From Acanthaster planci (Eukaryota; Echinodermata; Asteroidea; Valvatida; Acanthasteridae), in NCBI RefSeq assembly GCF_001949145.1, contig NW_019091371.1, positions 1,931,677-1,983,173 on the forward strand: 51,497 nt of DNA, read 5' to 3'. Below the pieces are notes generated by a model. The model saw only the letters and a program-made list of their open reading frames with translations. It made no database searches and was not told the DNA's origin. The translations under genes were made by a program, and so were the position numbers. Positions 33,636-45,467 of the stretch are shown piece after piece (the stretch's first letter is position 1; every line of letters begins with the position of its first letter).

Positions 33636-34628
33636 CAGTAAAGTCTCGATAACTCAACACGGGTCTAAGTTATGAATCATTTCTGACACGCACACTTCGT
33701 CTTTTCACACCGGAACACTTTCAAGTGCGGTACAAAGATGATCAATCTAGACACGTAAACCATGCCACATCATCACCACAAAATCCGACTTCCAGGAATT
33801 GGCCCAATTTTTACCGTGGGCAGTCGGCAGTCAGCGTCGGCAGGCCAACTGATGGCTCTTTGCGGTGGCTGCGGCCATGCATTGGAGATCTTTTGTGTGC
33901 ACCACACGTACGGAAGTTAAGTCTGGCCTGATGGTCTGGCCCAACTGCTTGCGCTCGACCATGTGATATCTGCCCAATTAGAGCCACAAACCACAGCATG
34001 CTCATGCACAGTGGATCTACCACATGGATGCAACGCAGAGCTTTTGCATAGCCAAATCTCACCCCTCCAAAAAAACAAAAGTTTGAAAATAGAGAACGAA
34101 GTACAAAAAATAAAAACAGACACCAATAGCATTCTTGTTTTTACAAAATTTTATTGAAGCCAAAAAGGTGTGCCCTCATCTGATGAAAAAGGTCGTTTGA
34201 CTCATATGGAAACCCCGCCCAAGTACACATGTGCAAGGTGCTGCAGTATCAGAAATGGAACCACCACAATGCGTCACACATGCACAACGCAAAAGAAAGA
34301 TTTGCCACACAAAGGTACATAGTTTAAATGATTTACTTAACATGTAATTTGTTATTTATCAGCCAATTGACAACAAAAATCCTCCACAAAAATTTTTTTC
34401 TATGAACAAACACTTTTGGCACCAAGGTATAAAATAACCACGTCGTTTCAAAAGTCATTGTAGGGAGATTTATGGTAACTGTGCTTCAGCGTATAGGTAC
34501 ATGTTATGATACACATCGTTATAATGACTTAACTTCAAAAGAAATCGGGACCTTCTTTTAATTCAAATTTTGGATAACTCGAATTTTTTGTCCATTCCCC
34601 AGAGATTCGAGGTATTGAGATTTTACTG
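33636..34628. mobile_element. pogo/Tigger-type MITE
   Basis: Ends CAGTAAAGTCTCGATAACTC and, inverted, CAGTAAAATCTCAATACCTC are flanked by TA (33634-33635 and 34629-34630). The right arm adds TCGAGTTATCC further in. This end type is standard for pogo/Tigger. The 993-bp interior has no transposase. Confidence 0.75.
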
Positions 34629-37481
34629 TACACGGACAGTCTGGAATTATTAGATGAAATGAGCATATAAAATTCACAACAATGTGAAATTCGGCAAATT
34701 AGGACACTCAAGACTTGGATACATAATTGAATGGGATGGCATGATCACCGGTCAGAGTATGGGGGGGCCTGTCCGGAGACTGCACTTTATTGTTACACGC
34801 CTATAGACATCAGGGGGGCTCAAAGGGTTTGCAGGTAGGCGATGACATCTACCGCAAGCATTAATGAACAGAAGACCTTTGGTCAAAATAAAACACAACA
34901 TGGTAGGCTGATCGTATCGTGTTTTATTCATCAGGACAGTTCCATAAAAAGGTGAAGCGACGCCCAAAGAGCAGGTTTCTCCATTTCCCATCTAGCTGGC
35001 CTCCAGCATGCAAGTCTCGGGTATCAGCAGGCAGTTTGATGCGCAGTGTAGCGATAGGCCTATGAGCAATAGTTCAAGCCGTGGTCAGGGTTAAGTACGC
35101 GTGACCCAGACTCACAATCACAATGAGATGCCATGGGAGCGGGAAGGACAAGCATCAAAGTCCCCTTCTGGCTATTCCCAGTAGACAACTCGGCCTGATG
35201 TCTCTGTATCTAAAAGAGCCACATTCAATCTTTGCAGAACAGCAGCTTGGTGAAAGTCCCACTTGCAGGAATTTGGACCTCCAAACTTCAGAGCAACAAT
35301 GTATTAACAACAGTTTTCTTTGTCTTTTGCTCTAAAATACTGGACAAGGAGCAGAGTGCTTCACTGTTCGCTATTTGCTGACAAGATGTGGAAATAGCAC
35401 TTGGCCAGCAATTTTGGACACATGAAGCGCACAACCTTCTGCAGGACTCCCAGACCAGTTTGCCCTCCCATTGGACAGTCTTGTTACCACCACAAGGGGG
35501 TAACGCCCTGATTGGGCATACTGGAGGGGGGGAAATGATGGGATGGAAGGTAGAAGGAGTGTAAGGCAACCCACTCCTCTAAACCCTCTCACTTAATCCC
35601 ACTTCCAAGAAGACCAAGGTGTTACAGCTTGGGCAGACAGGAAAGAGATAAACATTTATTGTCTAGCTAGAAGTTTCAGCAGAGAGGGATAGAGAGCAAT
35701 TAAATGGTGCACACAGAGTATACATTAAGGAAAACAGAGAAAAGGGACGCGAAATAATCTCTAACCTCAGACCTTCAGAGGTCTGGGTTACATGAAAAAT
35801 TAAAAAACACACATGGTCTAGGTTTGGATAGAAAATGCCAAGGAGGGAAGAATTAATATTTTGACCAGGAAAAAAAAAACGTGGTCTACAGTTTGGACAA
35901 AAGAAATGCTAAGGTAGCTGTCAATAAGATGCAACCAAGTCTGCTGGAACAATTGTAATACATGACAGTGGGCCAGGTTGGATTAAAGCTCCTTAGAAAC
36001 ATTATTTGGAATAGTCTCCTGATTTTATTCCCTTGCTACCTTTATTTTTGTCTTCATGTGAACAATAATGAATGACAAGTTAATTTATTCTCATAAAACT
36101 GGCGTTCCATCAATACTTTTTAAAATTTACTTTTTTCCTCAAAGTACAGGACCACTGTATTGTACTAAAGTACAATCATCGACAATTACATTCCATGATT
36201 TCCCCCATCTACGTGTATACAAGGTGCACACCTGCATTTTCGGGTAAAATAGGAAATGACATTAGGTGGACAACTGACTGCTTGCATTTGTCATCCAAAT
36301 TACTGCCACCGACTGCTAGTTGCGTTGACTATGTCTGGTAGAAAACTTTTCCATGACAGTAATGGTCGGACGTTTAAACGTAACAAATTAAATTCGTTAG
36401 AGAGATTTTCCTAGACATTTAAACAGAACAAACTATTGAAGGTTTCGCAAAGTTCAATTGATGCAATCTAGGTTAATTTTTATTTTCAAAGATGCTACAA
36501 AAGTCGACACTTCAGGAACTCTTGACAACTCGTCTAAACCCTTAAGCACCCTTCCCAAGATTCAATTTGTCTAAACATTGAACAAAAATTTTGGCGGTTT
36601 TAATACTTACTATCATGATTTTAATTGACTTAGACGCCAATACACCAAAATATACCTTGGGGCTAAATGATTATTTACAAATGGCTTGGCAAATCCCATA
36701 GATAAAAAAAATTCTAAAATAAGTCCACCCCAGCTTTGCAGGAAAATAAATATTCGGAGGAGTGATTGAAAGCTCTATTGTTCCGTTAGACACAATGAAT
36801 CTTTTTAGGTATTTGGGTCATGAAGGCTATCTTTAGAGATGCAGCTATTCCTAAGAAGACCTGGGGGCAGATATCCTCAGCCAATTAATAAGTTTATTCT
36901 TTGCAAGTTAAAGCAGCCATTGGTAGGACACACGCAGTCCCAGAGTTATGCCACTGTTGCCAAGAAAGAGTATGACCATGGGAAATCCTGGGCCCCTTCA
37001 AGCACGCTGCCTGGACTCTGCCTGGCCACTAGCCAGACTTTGTTGTACAGCCCTGGATAAATTAAATAATGTTCCTTCACCTCCTTCTCTTTACATTAAA
37101 TGATGGCAAATAGCATTTTCCAGGCCTTAAAGTTTTTCAACAACTTCTTCCACAAAACATTTAATCACCTTTTTGGAAGAAAAAATATTCTGCTAAACAG
37201 GCTAAATGAACATATTTCTCATAATTGTAACCACCTCCCCTCCATTATCTCTTTTTTTGGAAAGTAGTATGTCGTCAATAATAGCACACCCGCATACACT
37301 CGAACAACCATAAATGCTTTGTTGTTGAGCTACATACTGCACATGCATTAAGAACTTGTTGGGCAGAAACAGAGCTGACATGCAGCGGCTTTTATTTTTT
37401 TTGTGTTGGAGAAACGGTTAAATGGCAAATTAAAAAAGTTGCTAAATGCTAAGCAAATTAAACATAAATTCTTACCCTTAA

Positions 37482-38300
37482 CCACTTCCTGCCGGGTACT
37501 CTGGGATCGGAGAGGTATGGTTTATATGGGTGGCCGGGGTGATGCACAAGTGTCATGGGATTGTTATTGAAATGCGCAAAGGTAGGAATATTCTTTTTGC
37601 TGGAGGTGATTAAAATCAAAGATTAAAAATCTTTAAAAAGAGCAGCCAGCTGGGGGCTGACATGTTTTTGCCTAGATCTCAATGACAAAACTCTGAAATG
37701 GTAGATAAATCTGTGAAGACAATGCGCTCTGATACCGAGGGATACAACCTGGAATGAAAATAACAATGTGCTTGGCAGGGCTCAAAATCCTTCCCCTAAT
37801 CCTAGTGTGAAGAGTGCTGACACTGTAGTCACTGATGTTTTTTCTTCAAGTTGGGTATAGGCAGGCTCCACATATGGAATGAAAAAATGGTGTGATGGGC
37901 AAACCTCAGAGGCTGGAAGGATGTTTCTACTTGATAACAAACACCCCTCTCAAAACTTTATACAATGTATATCTTTTTGTTGATACGAAGCATGGTATTA
38001 CTTTGTGGAATGCAACGTTTAAGTGCTCTACTTCTGACAATTGAAAAGAAATGTCTTAAGCAGAAGAGTGGCCCAACATTTAATATTTCCCACCATTCAC
38101 TGTTTGCCAAGAATTTATTTCCTGTCCATGAACGGTTGCTAGAACACCATTCTTGTTTCGGGGACTTCACATTTTCTTTGCATAGGTTTTGTGCCACCAC
38201 GAGGGGCCACAACATCTTGTTGTGTGCACAGACAGTGACGGGTCTTTTGTTGTAGAGGAACGCAAGGGAACGGGACAGCCTTTCTCACACGTGCAAAGTG
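37482..38300. mobile_element. piggyBac-type element, left end only
   Basis: TTAA at 37478-37481 is followed by CCACTTCCTGCCGGGTAC, the same end as the elements at 26031 and 41389, and by GGTGGCCGGGGTGATG, as in the 41389 copy (GTGGCCGGGGTTTCTG). No right end is found downstream, so the stated end is arbitrary. Confidence 0.5.
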
Positions 38301-38449
38301 GAGGTAGCTTGAACAAAAGAGTGTGTGGAATCACGCGTGCAAACAGTCAATGTATTGTTTAATTCCACGCATAAGTTGAAGAATTATTTTTATTCTCGAA
38401 TGAATTTATTAAGTGCAAATTCAAATTTAAAAATAAACGTGTAAATGGG

Positions 38450-39300
38450 CGCCATCGTGTATTAGACAGACCGACGGAGCTGGATGTGAAGCCAGTGATG
38501 AAACTGGATCTAAGTTGGAAGTAAATTCAGCTACAAATCCGGGTGAGAATCTGGAAGGAGATCCTCACACATGGCATGCGGGGAGTGGAAATTGACTGTT
38601 ACGTCGGTATGCTAAAGTGGGCAGCATCTCCGAGAGAGCGGACCACCGTCATCAAACCCGATGAAGAAATATCTTGTCCAGGTGTAGAGCAGGATTTCTT
38701 GCATTTATGCTCCTTATGTGCGGTGATCAGGCTGTAGAACCCGAAGGAAGAACTTACAAACTCGAGACGCAGCAGCATGTCTGGAACGCAGGTTGTGATA
38801 GGTCAAAGCGTGCTGAGCTACAAGAGAGCTGAAACAGAAACACTCTGGTCAGATAGCCCTACCCGGTAGCCAGACGCCGCAGTGACGAGTGGTGTATGAG
38901 AACTACTGCGATGATGCAGTTCTGTAACCCGAAAAGTTAGGTGGCGACTCTGAATGGGCCGCCCCGAAAACAACAGGCCATCGGCCCGAGGCGTTGTAAC
39001 TTCCCAGTCACGCCTATAGTTCATGGCGTGTGACTGTCATTGTAGCTGGCCAGGGAGGCATGGGGCCGTCCCAGTGTGTAGGCTGGTGAGAAATATCGAT
39101 GAATACACGTCTTCCATGGTAGGCACTGGTAGTAGGGAGACCGCCAGTGGACCTCAGAACACGGGAACTGGGGGTGAATGTCAGATGCCCAGACCCGGCT
39201 AACAGGGGAGTAAGTTTACTCACCCTGAGTGCAGTGCCAAACGAACAGAGCCACCATGATCCAAGGCATGATCCGGAGCCAGGTCTCACTGGGGGAATGA
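38450..39300 (-). pseudogene. DIRS reverse transcriptase region, badly decayed
   Basis: Position between ORF1 and the RNase H part predicts reverse transcriptase. The minus strand shows fragments only: near 38690-38660 a shifted frame gives LYLDKIF where YLDD-I-F would be expected. GC content equals that of the rest of the element. Stops are frequent in all frames, so motif-level support is thin. Confidence 0.4.
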
Positions 39301-39452
39301 TTCTAGCTGAAAAACAGAGACCACTTCAGCCTCCAAGTGAGGGCAGAGGGATGGCCGGGGGAGAATTCGGGAGGCCTTCGCTACTGGCTGAAGCTTGGAA
39401 TATATCTTGCGGGCGAGAGAGGTGAAGACCTCCAAGAAGGACTGGAGGGTCG

Positions 39453-40133
39453 TCATCCCGGGGGTGAATCCTTATTAGAGCTGCAGTTCTTCTTAGCCTT
39501 GGATGAGGAAGAAGCCGAAAAAGATGTCTTGGCCTTGGGCTCCTTAACCTTCATTGGTGGGGGAGCTGGAGGCCGGGATGGCTGGAGATACAGCCGGGCG
39601 AGGGTCCCTCGAATGGTCAGTGGTATCCTGCGAGGAACATCCCAGGTCGGGATCAGTGGCCTCATGACTGGTGTCCATAGGCAGACTTGAGCTGCTGATG
39701 GGATGTGGCAGACAAAAGCCCCAGCGGCGTAACAGTCCAAGGGGGGTGATGTCATCCGATTTAACGGGGGGCTGAGCACCGTGCTGAATTGCAGACTCGC
39801 CCGTGCCAGAAGTGGTGGAGCGTGATGAACCAGCAGTGGAACCTGTTGCCCGCTTGAAGGAGGTTGACTGGCCCGAATTCCGAGCGGGTGCCGCTCGGTG
39901 AGCAGGAGCGGGTGAAGGGCCCGGGGCAGACGCTGGACCGTTGCCCCGCCGGCCCTGCGGTAGGGTCGTCTAGGGATGCGGTAGGTAGCGATGCCCGGAA
40001 CCTGCGGCATGACTAGGGAATGGCTCTTTACTCCCTGACAATCACGACCAAGGGCACGCTTAACATGCTTAACCCAATCTGTAGGTGTAGAGTGGGCGTC
40101 AATGACCAAGGGTAGTGTTGTGGTCCAGCACAC
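39453..40133 (-). pseudogene. DIRS ORF1 (gag-like) region
   Basis: A 226-codon minus-strand frame is Pro-, Ser-, Arg- and Ala-rich (SRPPAPPPMKVKEPKAK, then a Ser/Lys-rich tail SASSSSKAKKN). It lies just inside the 5' inverted terminal repeat. ORF1 proteins of DIRS are poorly conserved and of this composition, so the call rests mainly on position. A short repeat unit, containing AGTGATCAAGGGCAGTGTT or a variant, recurs at about 40100, 40165 and 40232. Confidence 0.45.
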
Positions 40134-40883
40134 TCAGCCCAGTCGGTAGGTGTACGGAGCAGTCATCAGTGATCAAGGGCAGTGTTAGGGTACCACTCAA
40201 TCAGACCGACCAATTCCGGTAGTCCTCATCAGTGATCAGGGTATTGTTGCGGCATAGCTCACTCAACCCGACCATGTAGAAAAAGGTCCGGGGTAGTGTT
40301 GTGGCATAGCTCACTCCACCCGGCCTATTCATTTCACTGGGTCTCTCCCTGTTAAGGCTGTTAATCTCAGATAACACAAAACTGCACCACAAAGGAGCGG
40401 GGCAGCCTGCCAAGCCATGTTGCATGGCCAGACCCATATAGTGTTGGGCCATTATTATTCGAATGCATACACCACATAGAGAACAAAGGGCCAGCAGCCC
40501 TTTTCAATGGCCATACACAACATACTACAGTAGGTCGCACCTAAACCTGTAGACAATGCACAGAAAAAAGAAAAGAGCAGAAAAGAAAAACAAAACATAC
40601 GAAATACGAGATATGAAATACAAGAACAAGTACTCTTAACAATACTTAAGAAATCACTCTTTATTCTTAAACAGGAATCAAGTCAATTCACAAACGCGAA
40701 AGGTATGGAAAATGCCATAAAAAACACGTCCGTAAATGATAGATGTTGAGAAAAGAAGGACGAACATGGAGGCGGGACCACGGTGCATTGTGGGGGTCAA
40801 GGGGCAGTATGCATAATCAATTCTTTTCTGGGAATTGTAATAGGCACATGGGAAATTTGTATATGTAGGCTGGGCAGGGTTAT

Positions 40884-41218
40884 ATGAATGCAGGAGACAG
40901 TAAAAATTACACCTACATTGTACAAGTTGGCATTTCTGACAATGATATACATGTGCAGTTGTTTACCATGTCTGCCCTATCAAGTTTCAATCTTGTTTCT
41001 CTTATTTCCATAAAATTGGAGTCCAAATGAATGTAAAACATTACTGAAGCTTCAACTCAGGAAACAATGCATTGCCATTATCAACAATTTCAGTCAGTAT
41101 AAATAATAATCTTGGCTCACTTGAATTCAAAAACACTGTTTGCCACTCATTTACATCAAAACTTTTTGAACTTAGAAAGGCAAGCTGTGCTGCATGGTTG
41201 AAGGCTTTCGAAACATAC
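40884..41218. other. Intron sequence next to a coding exon
   Basis: This stretch between the DIRS element and the donor of the exon at 41219-41335 has no notable feature. Confidence 0.5.
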
Positions 41219-41335
41219 CGTTATGTCCTTTGATTGACCTTCAGTTTGTTGCGTGGCATCCTCTTTACGAGTCTCCTGTTCATCATAGTCACTATCTTTA
41301 CACATCATCATGGCTGCATGGGCTGCTGCTCTCAT
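41219..41335 (-). CDS. ZMYM-type gene, small internal exon (39 codons)
   Basis: A 117-bp exon lies between acceptor TTTATAG (41336-41337) and donor ACG|GTATGT (41217-41218). It encodes MRAAAHAAMMMCKDSDYDEQ... ending QSKDIT, an acidic and polar segment after an Ala/Met-rich start. Phase is 0 at both ends. Only about 50 bp upstream of the acceptor lies the end of a 4.1-kb piggyBac element (TTAA at 41385-41388). A second AG (TTACAG) sits 27 bp upstream of the acceptor, but its use would bring an in-frame TAG, so the proximal site is the one consistent with coding. No domain is recognised. Confidence 0.72.
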
Positions 41336-41388
41336 CTATAAATGCAATATACACAAATAGGCCTGTAACACAACATCACATTTTTTAA

Positions 41389-44300
41389 CCACTTGCCACC
41401 AGGGGCTCCGGTACGGGAGACACTGGCCTTATATTCGTGGCCGGGGTTTCTGAAATCGGAACTTTATTTTAAAAAAAGTTTCCGGCCTTTTTTAAAAACT
41501 TTATTGCTGTCAGTTAAAAAGTTTAGGCCATCATTGGAGGTCAATAAATTGCTCTTAGGCAATAATGGGTTGCTGGGGCCAGAGAATTGGGACTTTATTT
41601 TATAGCCAAGGTGACCGAACTTATAAAAGCCTATAATAAAATTACGAGCTGCTAAGAGCTGCTGAGAGCTGCCGGGCACTGCAAATCAATTCCCTTATTC
41701 TTTCAGCGCAGAGCGCTGACATTAGCGGAGGAAATCAGTGTATTGTATGTGTAGATCGCTATTGTTTGCGCAGCCGGGCACTCGCAGCGGATTATCACTG
41801 CACTGCACTGAAGACAAAGCGCGGGCTGTGCAGGCTCATTATGCACCTGTGCCCCATGAATGGCCCGACCCAGGCGCTGCTAGCCCTTGCCACGTTGACC
41901 AACAGGGCTCAGACCTCGCTGCTTGAGAATAAAATTGCTGTTCAGTGGCTACATGTGTGCATATTGGGTATCGTGTTATCAGAGCACAGACAACATGGCT
42001 GAAGTTATATCCGGAGAGTCCAGTTCTTCTAGTGAAAGCGAGTTTTATCTCAGTTCAGATGAAGGTTCCTCGTCTTCTTCATCACCACCATCACCTGCTC
42101 AAGTACAGTCAAGTACAAAAATTGACAGTGATGTACCCTCGGCGGTACACGCCAAACGCAAGAGACAGTCCCCTACACAGACCGCCACGTCGACCAGCAG
42201 CAGTGCCACACCATTCCAGTGGACAGATGAAGACAGTACAACACTGAAGTACGGCTTCACCGGTAATGGTGGTGCTGTTGATCTCCACTTGCATCGCAGC
42301 TCAACCTGCAGTGAAGCCTTTGAGCTGTTTTTTGATGATGTTCTCTACAACACGACAGTGCAAGACACCAACCAGTACGCGGTGCAGAGGTCCGCTACGA
42401 CATCGGCACATATGCGATCATGGACTGACCTGAACGCTAGAGAATTGAAGGCCTTTCTGGGCCTTTGCATAATGACGGGCATTGCGAAGCACCCCACCCT
42501 TCATAGCTTCTGGTCCACCGACCCACAACTGAAGATGAGCCTATTCCCGTCAGTCATGCACCAAGATTGCTTCCTTGCCATCCTGCAGTCCCTGCACTTC
42601 AACAACAACACCGCCATGCCGGAGGACTGCGCTGACCACCTCTTCAATGTGCGCCCAGTCGTTGACCATCTTACTCAGAAGTTTGCCACTGTCTACGTTC
42701 CGCACATGCACGCACAGCAGCCTCCCGCAGCCCGCCGATGTGCGGCGCCGTGCGGCACTGGTAGAAAAAGTGCATAACAATGGTTCACGGCTGAACGAAT
42801 TTTATGAAACACAGTCTGCCACGGCACGCTGCCACTGATTTGCCTTTTTTTATAGGAGGCAAATTCTGCACAAAGCTAAAACACATAAAAGAAAAGAAAA
42901 AGTTTATTATTGACTCATCGTTTTCGAAAAATCACGAAGGTTGTTGGGGGACATGCGGTCTGGACCTGCAGCTGATCCTAAAAGTAACACGCCTGCTTTT
43001 AAGAATATATTACAATGTAGGCCTAGCCTGTATCTACCATAATTTTCGGAGTGTAAGCAGCAGCTTTATACATGTATGATTCTCACAATGAAAAATATCC
43101 CTGGAGCTTATACTCTGGGCGGCTACTACCACAATATTTTAAGAATGAAATCTGTAATGCTGTGCTGTGCCATGCTTCTGAACCTCCCATCATACGTCCA
43201 TGCTCCCATACAGCTTGTGCATACACGCAAAAGGTATAGTTTCGTGCTCTCCAGAAACAAGTCGTTCATGTTTTTGTTGGTTGCCATTTACAACTAGCCT
43301 ACTCACGTATTGGAAATAAAGGAAACCAGCGCACAGAGACATAAAAGACTTGTAAATGTATCCGCGTTTGTGCAGTTTCACACCACTCAAATTGTGTCGT
43401 TTGTTTTTGTTATTTACAGCTTTGTAATCCATATTATTTATATTTACTGGTCAGTTGGTGACTGTTCCAAAACTTAGAACAAAAGAACTACTCCACAGTC
43501 CACCCAACAAGGACTGTATTCCACCCCACAGTTTAGGTTGAACAGGAACAATCATTCGCGATCGCGCACATTGGGTCGTGTCAATGAATAAAAACTGGCA
43601 AATGCTATGAAGTTTAAGCAATCAGCAAAAGCATTTTCAGGTAAAAAAGGAAATGACAAAGGGAGACCTTCCAGCAACTACACAAGTGTTGATGGACCTG
43701 GTGAGCGACCTAAACAGCAAGGGCTAAAACCTTGCCCTCGAGAGGGCGTTCAGAAGTCCCGATTTGTTTCGACAACTTCACAACCAGAAGTTCAATGTCG
43801 TCCGCACCGTCATAGCCAACAGAAAAGGGATGCCAAAAGACCTGCAGTCTGTAGGCTCTCCACCATGCATACAGCAGACATCCATGGCTCCGGCAAGCAA
43901 GACAGGACGGGGAGGAAAAGCAGAAACCAACCTGCGTCATCAAATACAATGCCCTGATGGGGGGCGTTGACAAAGGAGACCAACTAGCGGCAAATCATCG
44001 AGCTACTCATAAGTCCCTCAAGTTGTACAAGAAGCTCTTCTTCTACCTGCTCGACTTGACGCTGGTGAACAGCTACGCCGTGTACCTGGCTGTTGGTCAC
44101 CACCTCTCCTTCCTCGACTACCGCTTGAGTCTGTTTTTGAGCTACTGTTCGATGAGCCCTCGCCCAAGTACTGCCCTCAGCACAATACTCCACCAATCAC
44201 CAACTCCCGCTTCGTCGGCCGACACTTCCCTGTGGCCTTTGAATGGACCAGCTATGGCAACTTCCGCTACCAGCGGTGTGTCCTCTGCCTTCCCGTGGTC

Positions 44301-45463
44301 AGCGAAAGAAGACACACTACGAGTGCCACACATGCCACCAGCCCCTCTGCGTCGCCCCTTGTTTCAAGGAATATCATACTGTCAAGTTTCTGGAAAGTAC
44401 TGCTTTGAGGATGTTGTATTTTCATCTCTTGAAAAAGTGGCAAATTTCCTTGTAATGGTTTTATTAATTGGTCATATTTTCAACCTTTAAAAAATGACCA
44501 AAAAAAGACAAAGTTTCTGGAAAGGACTGCTTGGGGATGTTTCATTTTCATCCCTTCCATTACCTTGCACTGGTGTTAGGAGTTTGCTCATTTTTGCCTT
44601 TGTTATGAGTTTTGTTTTCTATTTGATTAGAAAGAGTGGCAATTTATTTTACTACTTTTATGAGTTAAACTATTTCAATGAGCAATGAAAAGAAACCACA
44701 AGAGAAATGACAAGAAGAAAACAAGAGAAAAAGAAGTTCTCTCCAAATATTTGTCTGTGTGTATTTCTATGTGTACTTGATTTTATTGGTTTCTAGGATT
44801 TTACTTAAAATTGTTGGGAAATAAAGTTTTGGGGAGGAAAATATCCATTTTGAACTAAAACTTACACTGTGGGAGGGAAAATTAACAAGTTTGGAGATAA
44901 AATATGACAGTGGTTTGGGAAAAATATATAATTTTGCAGATGGGAAAATATATATCAGAAAAATCCCCACTGGCTTCAAAAAATAGCAAAAGTTAGATGC
45001 ACCAGCACCGCAAAAAACCCGTACTTCTATACATCATTTTTTAAAGCATGATTCATTTGTCCGTAATGGCCCGCACTCATTGAACAGTTTACAAAGCCCA
45101 GTGCAAGTGGGCACAGCTTCCAATTCACTCACCGCATATTACACGCTGAAGTCTTGACCGTCAATCGCTCTGCATAGCACCACGGCAGTATAGCAACGCA
45201 CTGGGCCAGGGCCCGGAACAAAAGAGCCCTTATGTAACACTACACAATGAAAGCTCTATATAGAGCGGGCGGCATGGCTGCAAAACCAAAGGGTCAATGG
45301 ACATTGCTTGTGAGGTCTAGACTCACCACGAGACAGTCATTTTATGGGGTTTAGGCATTCAGGGAAAAAAAATGAATTTTTAAAGATTTTTTAAAAACGA
45401 AAATATGAAAAAACGGCCCGGCAGCGCATGTAACAGTTAAAAAAAGCACCCAGCAGCAAGTGG
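41389..45463 (+). mobile_element. piggyBac element, about 4.1 kb
   Basis: TTAA at 41385-41388 and 45464-45467 flank inverted ends CCACTTGCCACCAGGGG and GCACCCAGCAGCAAGTGG. A decayed transposase lies on the plus strand. The last 300 bp match the right ends of the MITEs at 26031-27237 and 48396-48983, so this copy represents their parent family. The interval 42780-43605 lacks transposase coding and includes unrelated sequence, among it a CATAATTTTCGGAGTGTAAG motif near 43037. Confidence 0.85.
41995..44395 (+). pseudogene. piggyBac transposase, decayed
   Basis: The frame opens at 41995 (MAEVISGESSSSSESEF), with a Ser/Asp/Glu-rich start, then the DDE_Tnp_1_7 domain (AFELFFDDVLYNTTV, RELKAFLGLCIMTGI, FWSTDP) and a stop at 42777. 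The first catalytic Asp region should follow but is gone. Coding resumes near 43650: LPATTQVLMDLVSDL, then PDLFRQLHNQKFNVVRTVI, where the second Asp motif is corrupted. MGGVDKGDQLAA at 43957 keeps the third Asp. The end is a Cys-rich finger in a shifted frame (QRCVLC, HYECHTCHQPLCVAPCFKEY at 44275-44390). Loss of two of three Asp makes it inactive. Confidence 0.85.
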
Positions 45464-45467
45464 TTAA

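Larger units (their letters stand above)
33330..38440. other. Insertion complex splitting the DIRS element
   Basis: The block separates the RNase H end from the reverse transcriptase region. It contains a Tigger-like MITE (33636-34628) and a piggyBac-type left end (37482). Between them, 34640-37477 is unrecognised: a minus-strand AATAAA-like signal near 34925 and a GC-rich patch at 35380-35600 are the only marks. The right third (37500-38440) has a 96-codon frame without known relatives. Confidence 0.45.
31159..40883 (-). mobile_element. DIRS-type retrotransposon with inverted terminal repeats (copy 1)
   Basis: Segments 31159-31290 and 40753-40883 are inverted copies of each other (shared AAATTTCCCATGTGCCTATT and GATTATGCATACTGCC). 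Between them, on the minus strand, lie in order an ORF1-like region (40133-39453), a broken reverse transcriptase region (about 39300-38450), the RNase H end (33273-32764) and a tyrosine recombinase (32711-31634). Inverted ends with a tyrosine recombinase instead of an integrase define DIRS. About 5.1 kb of other sequence (33330-38440) splits the element. Confidence 0.78.

Noticed and set aside
37958-38255. Overlapping frames on both strands next to the piggyBac end
   Set aside because: I compared them with piggyBac transposase motifs and found no match.
39147-39690. Plus-strand frames of 92 and 117 codons
   Set aside because: They are shadows of the GC-rich DIRS element, whose supported reading direction is the minus strand.
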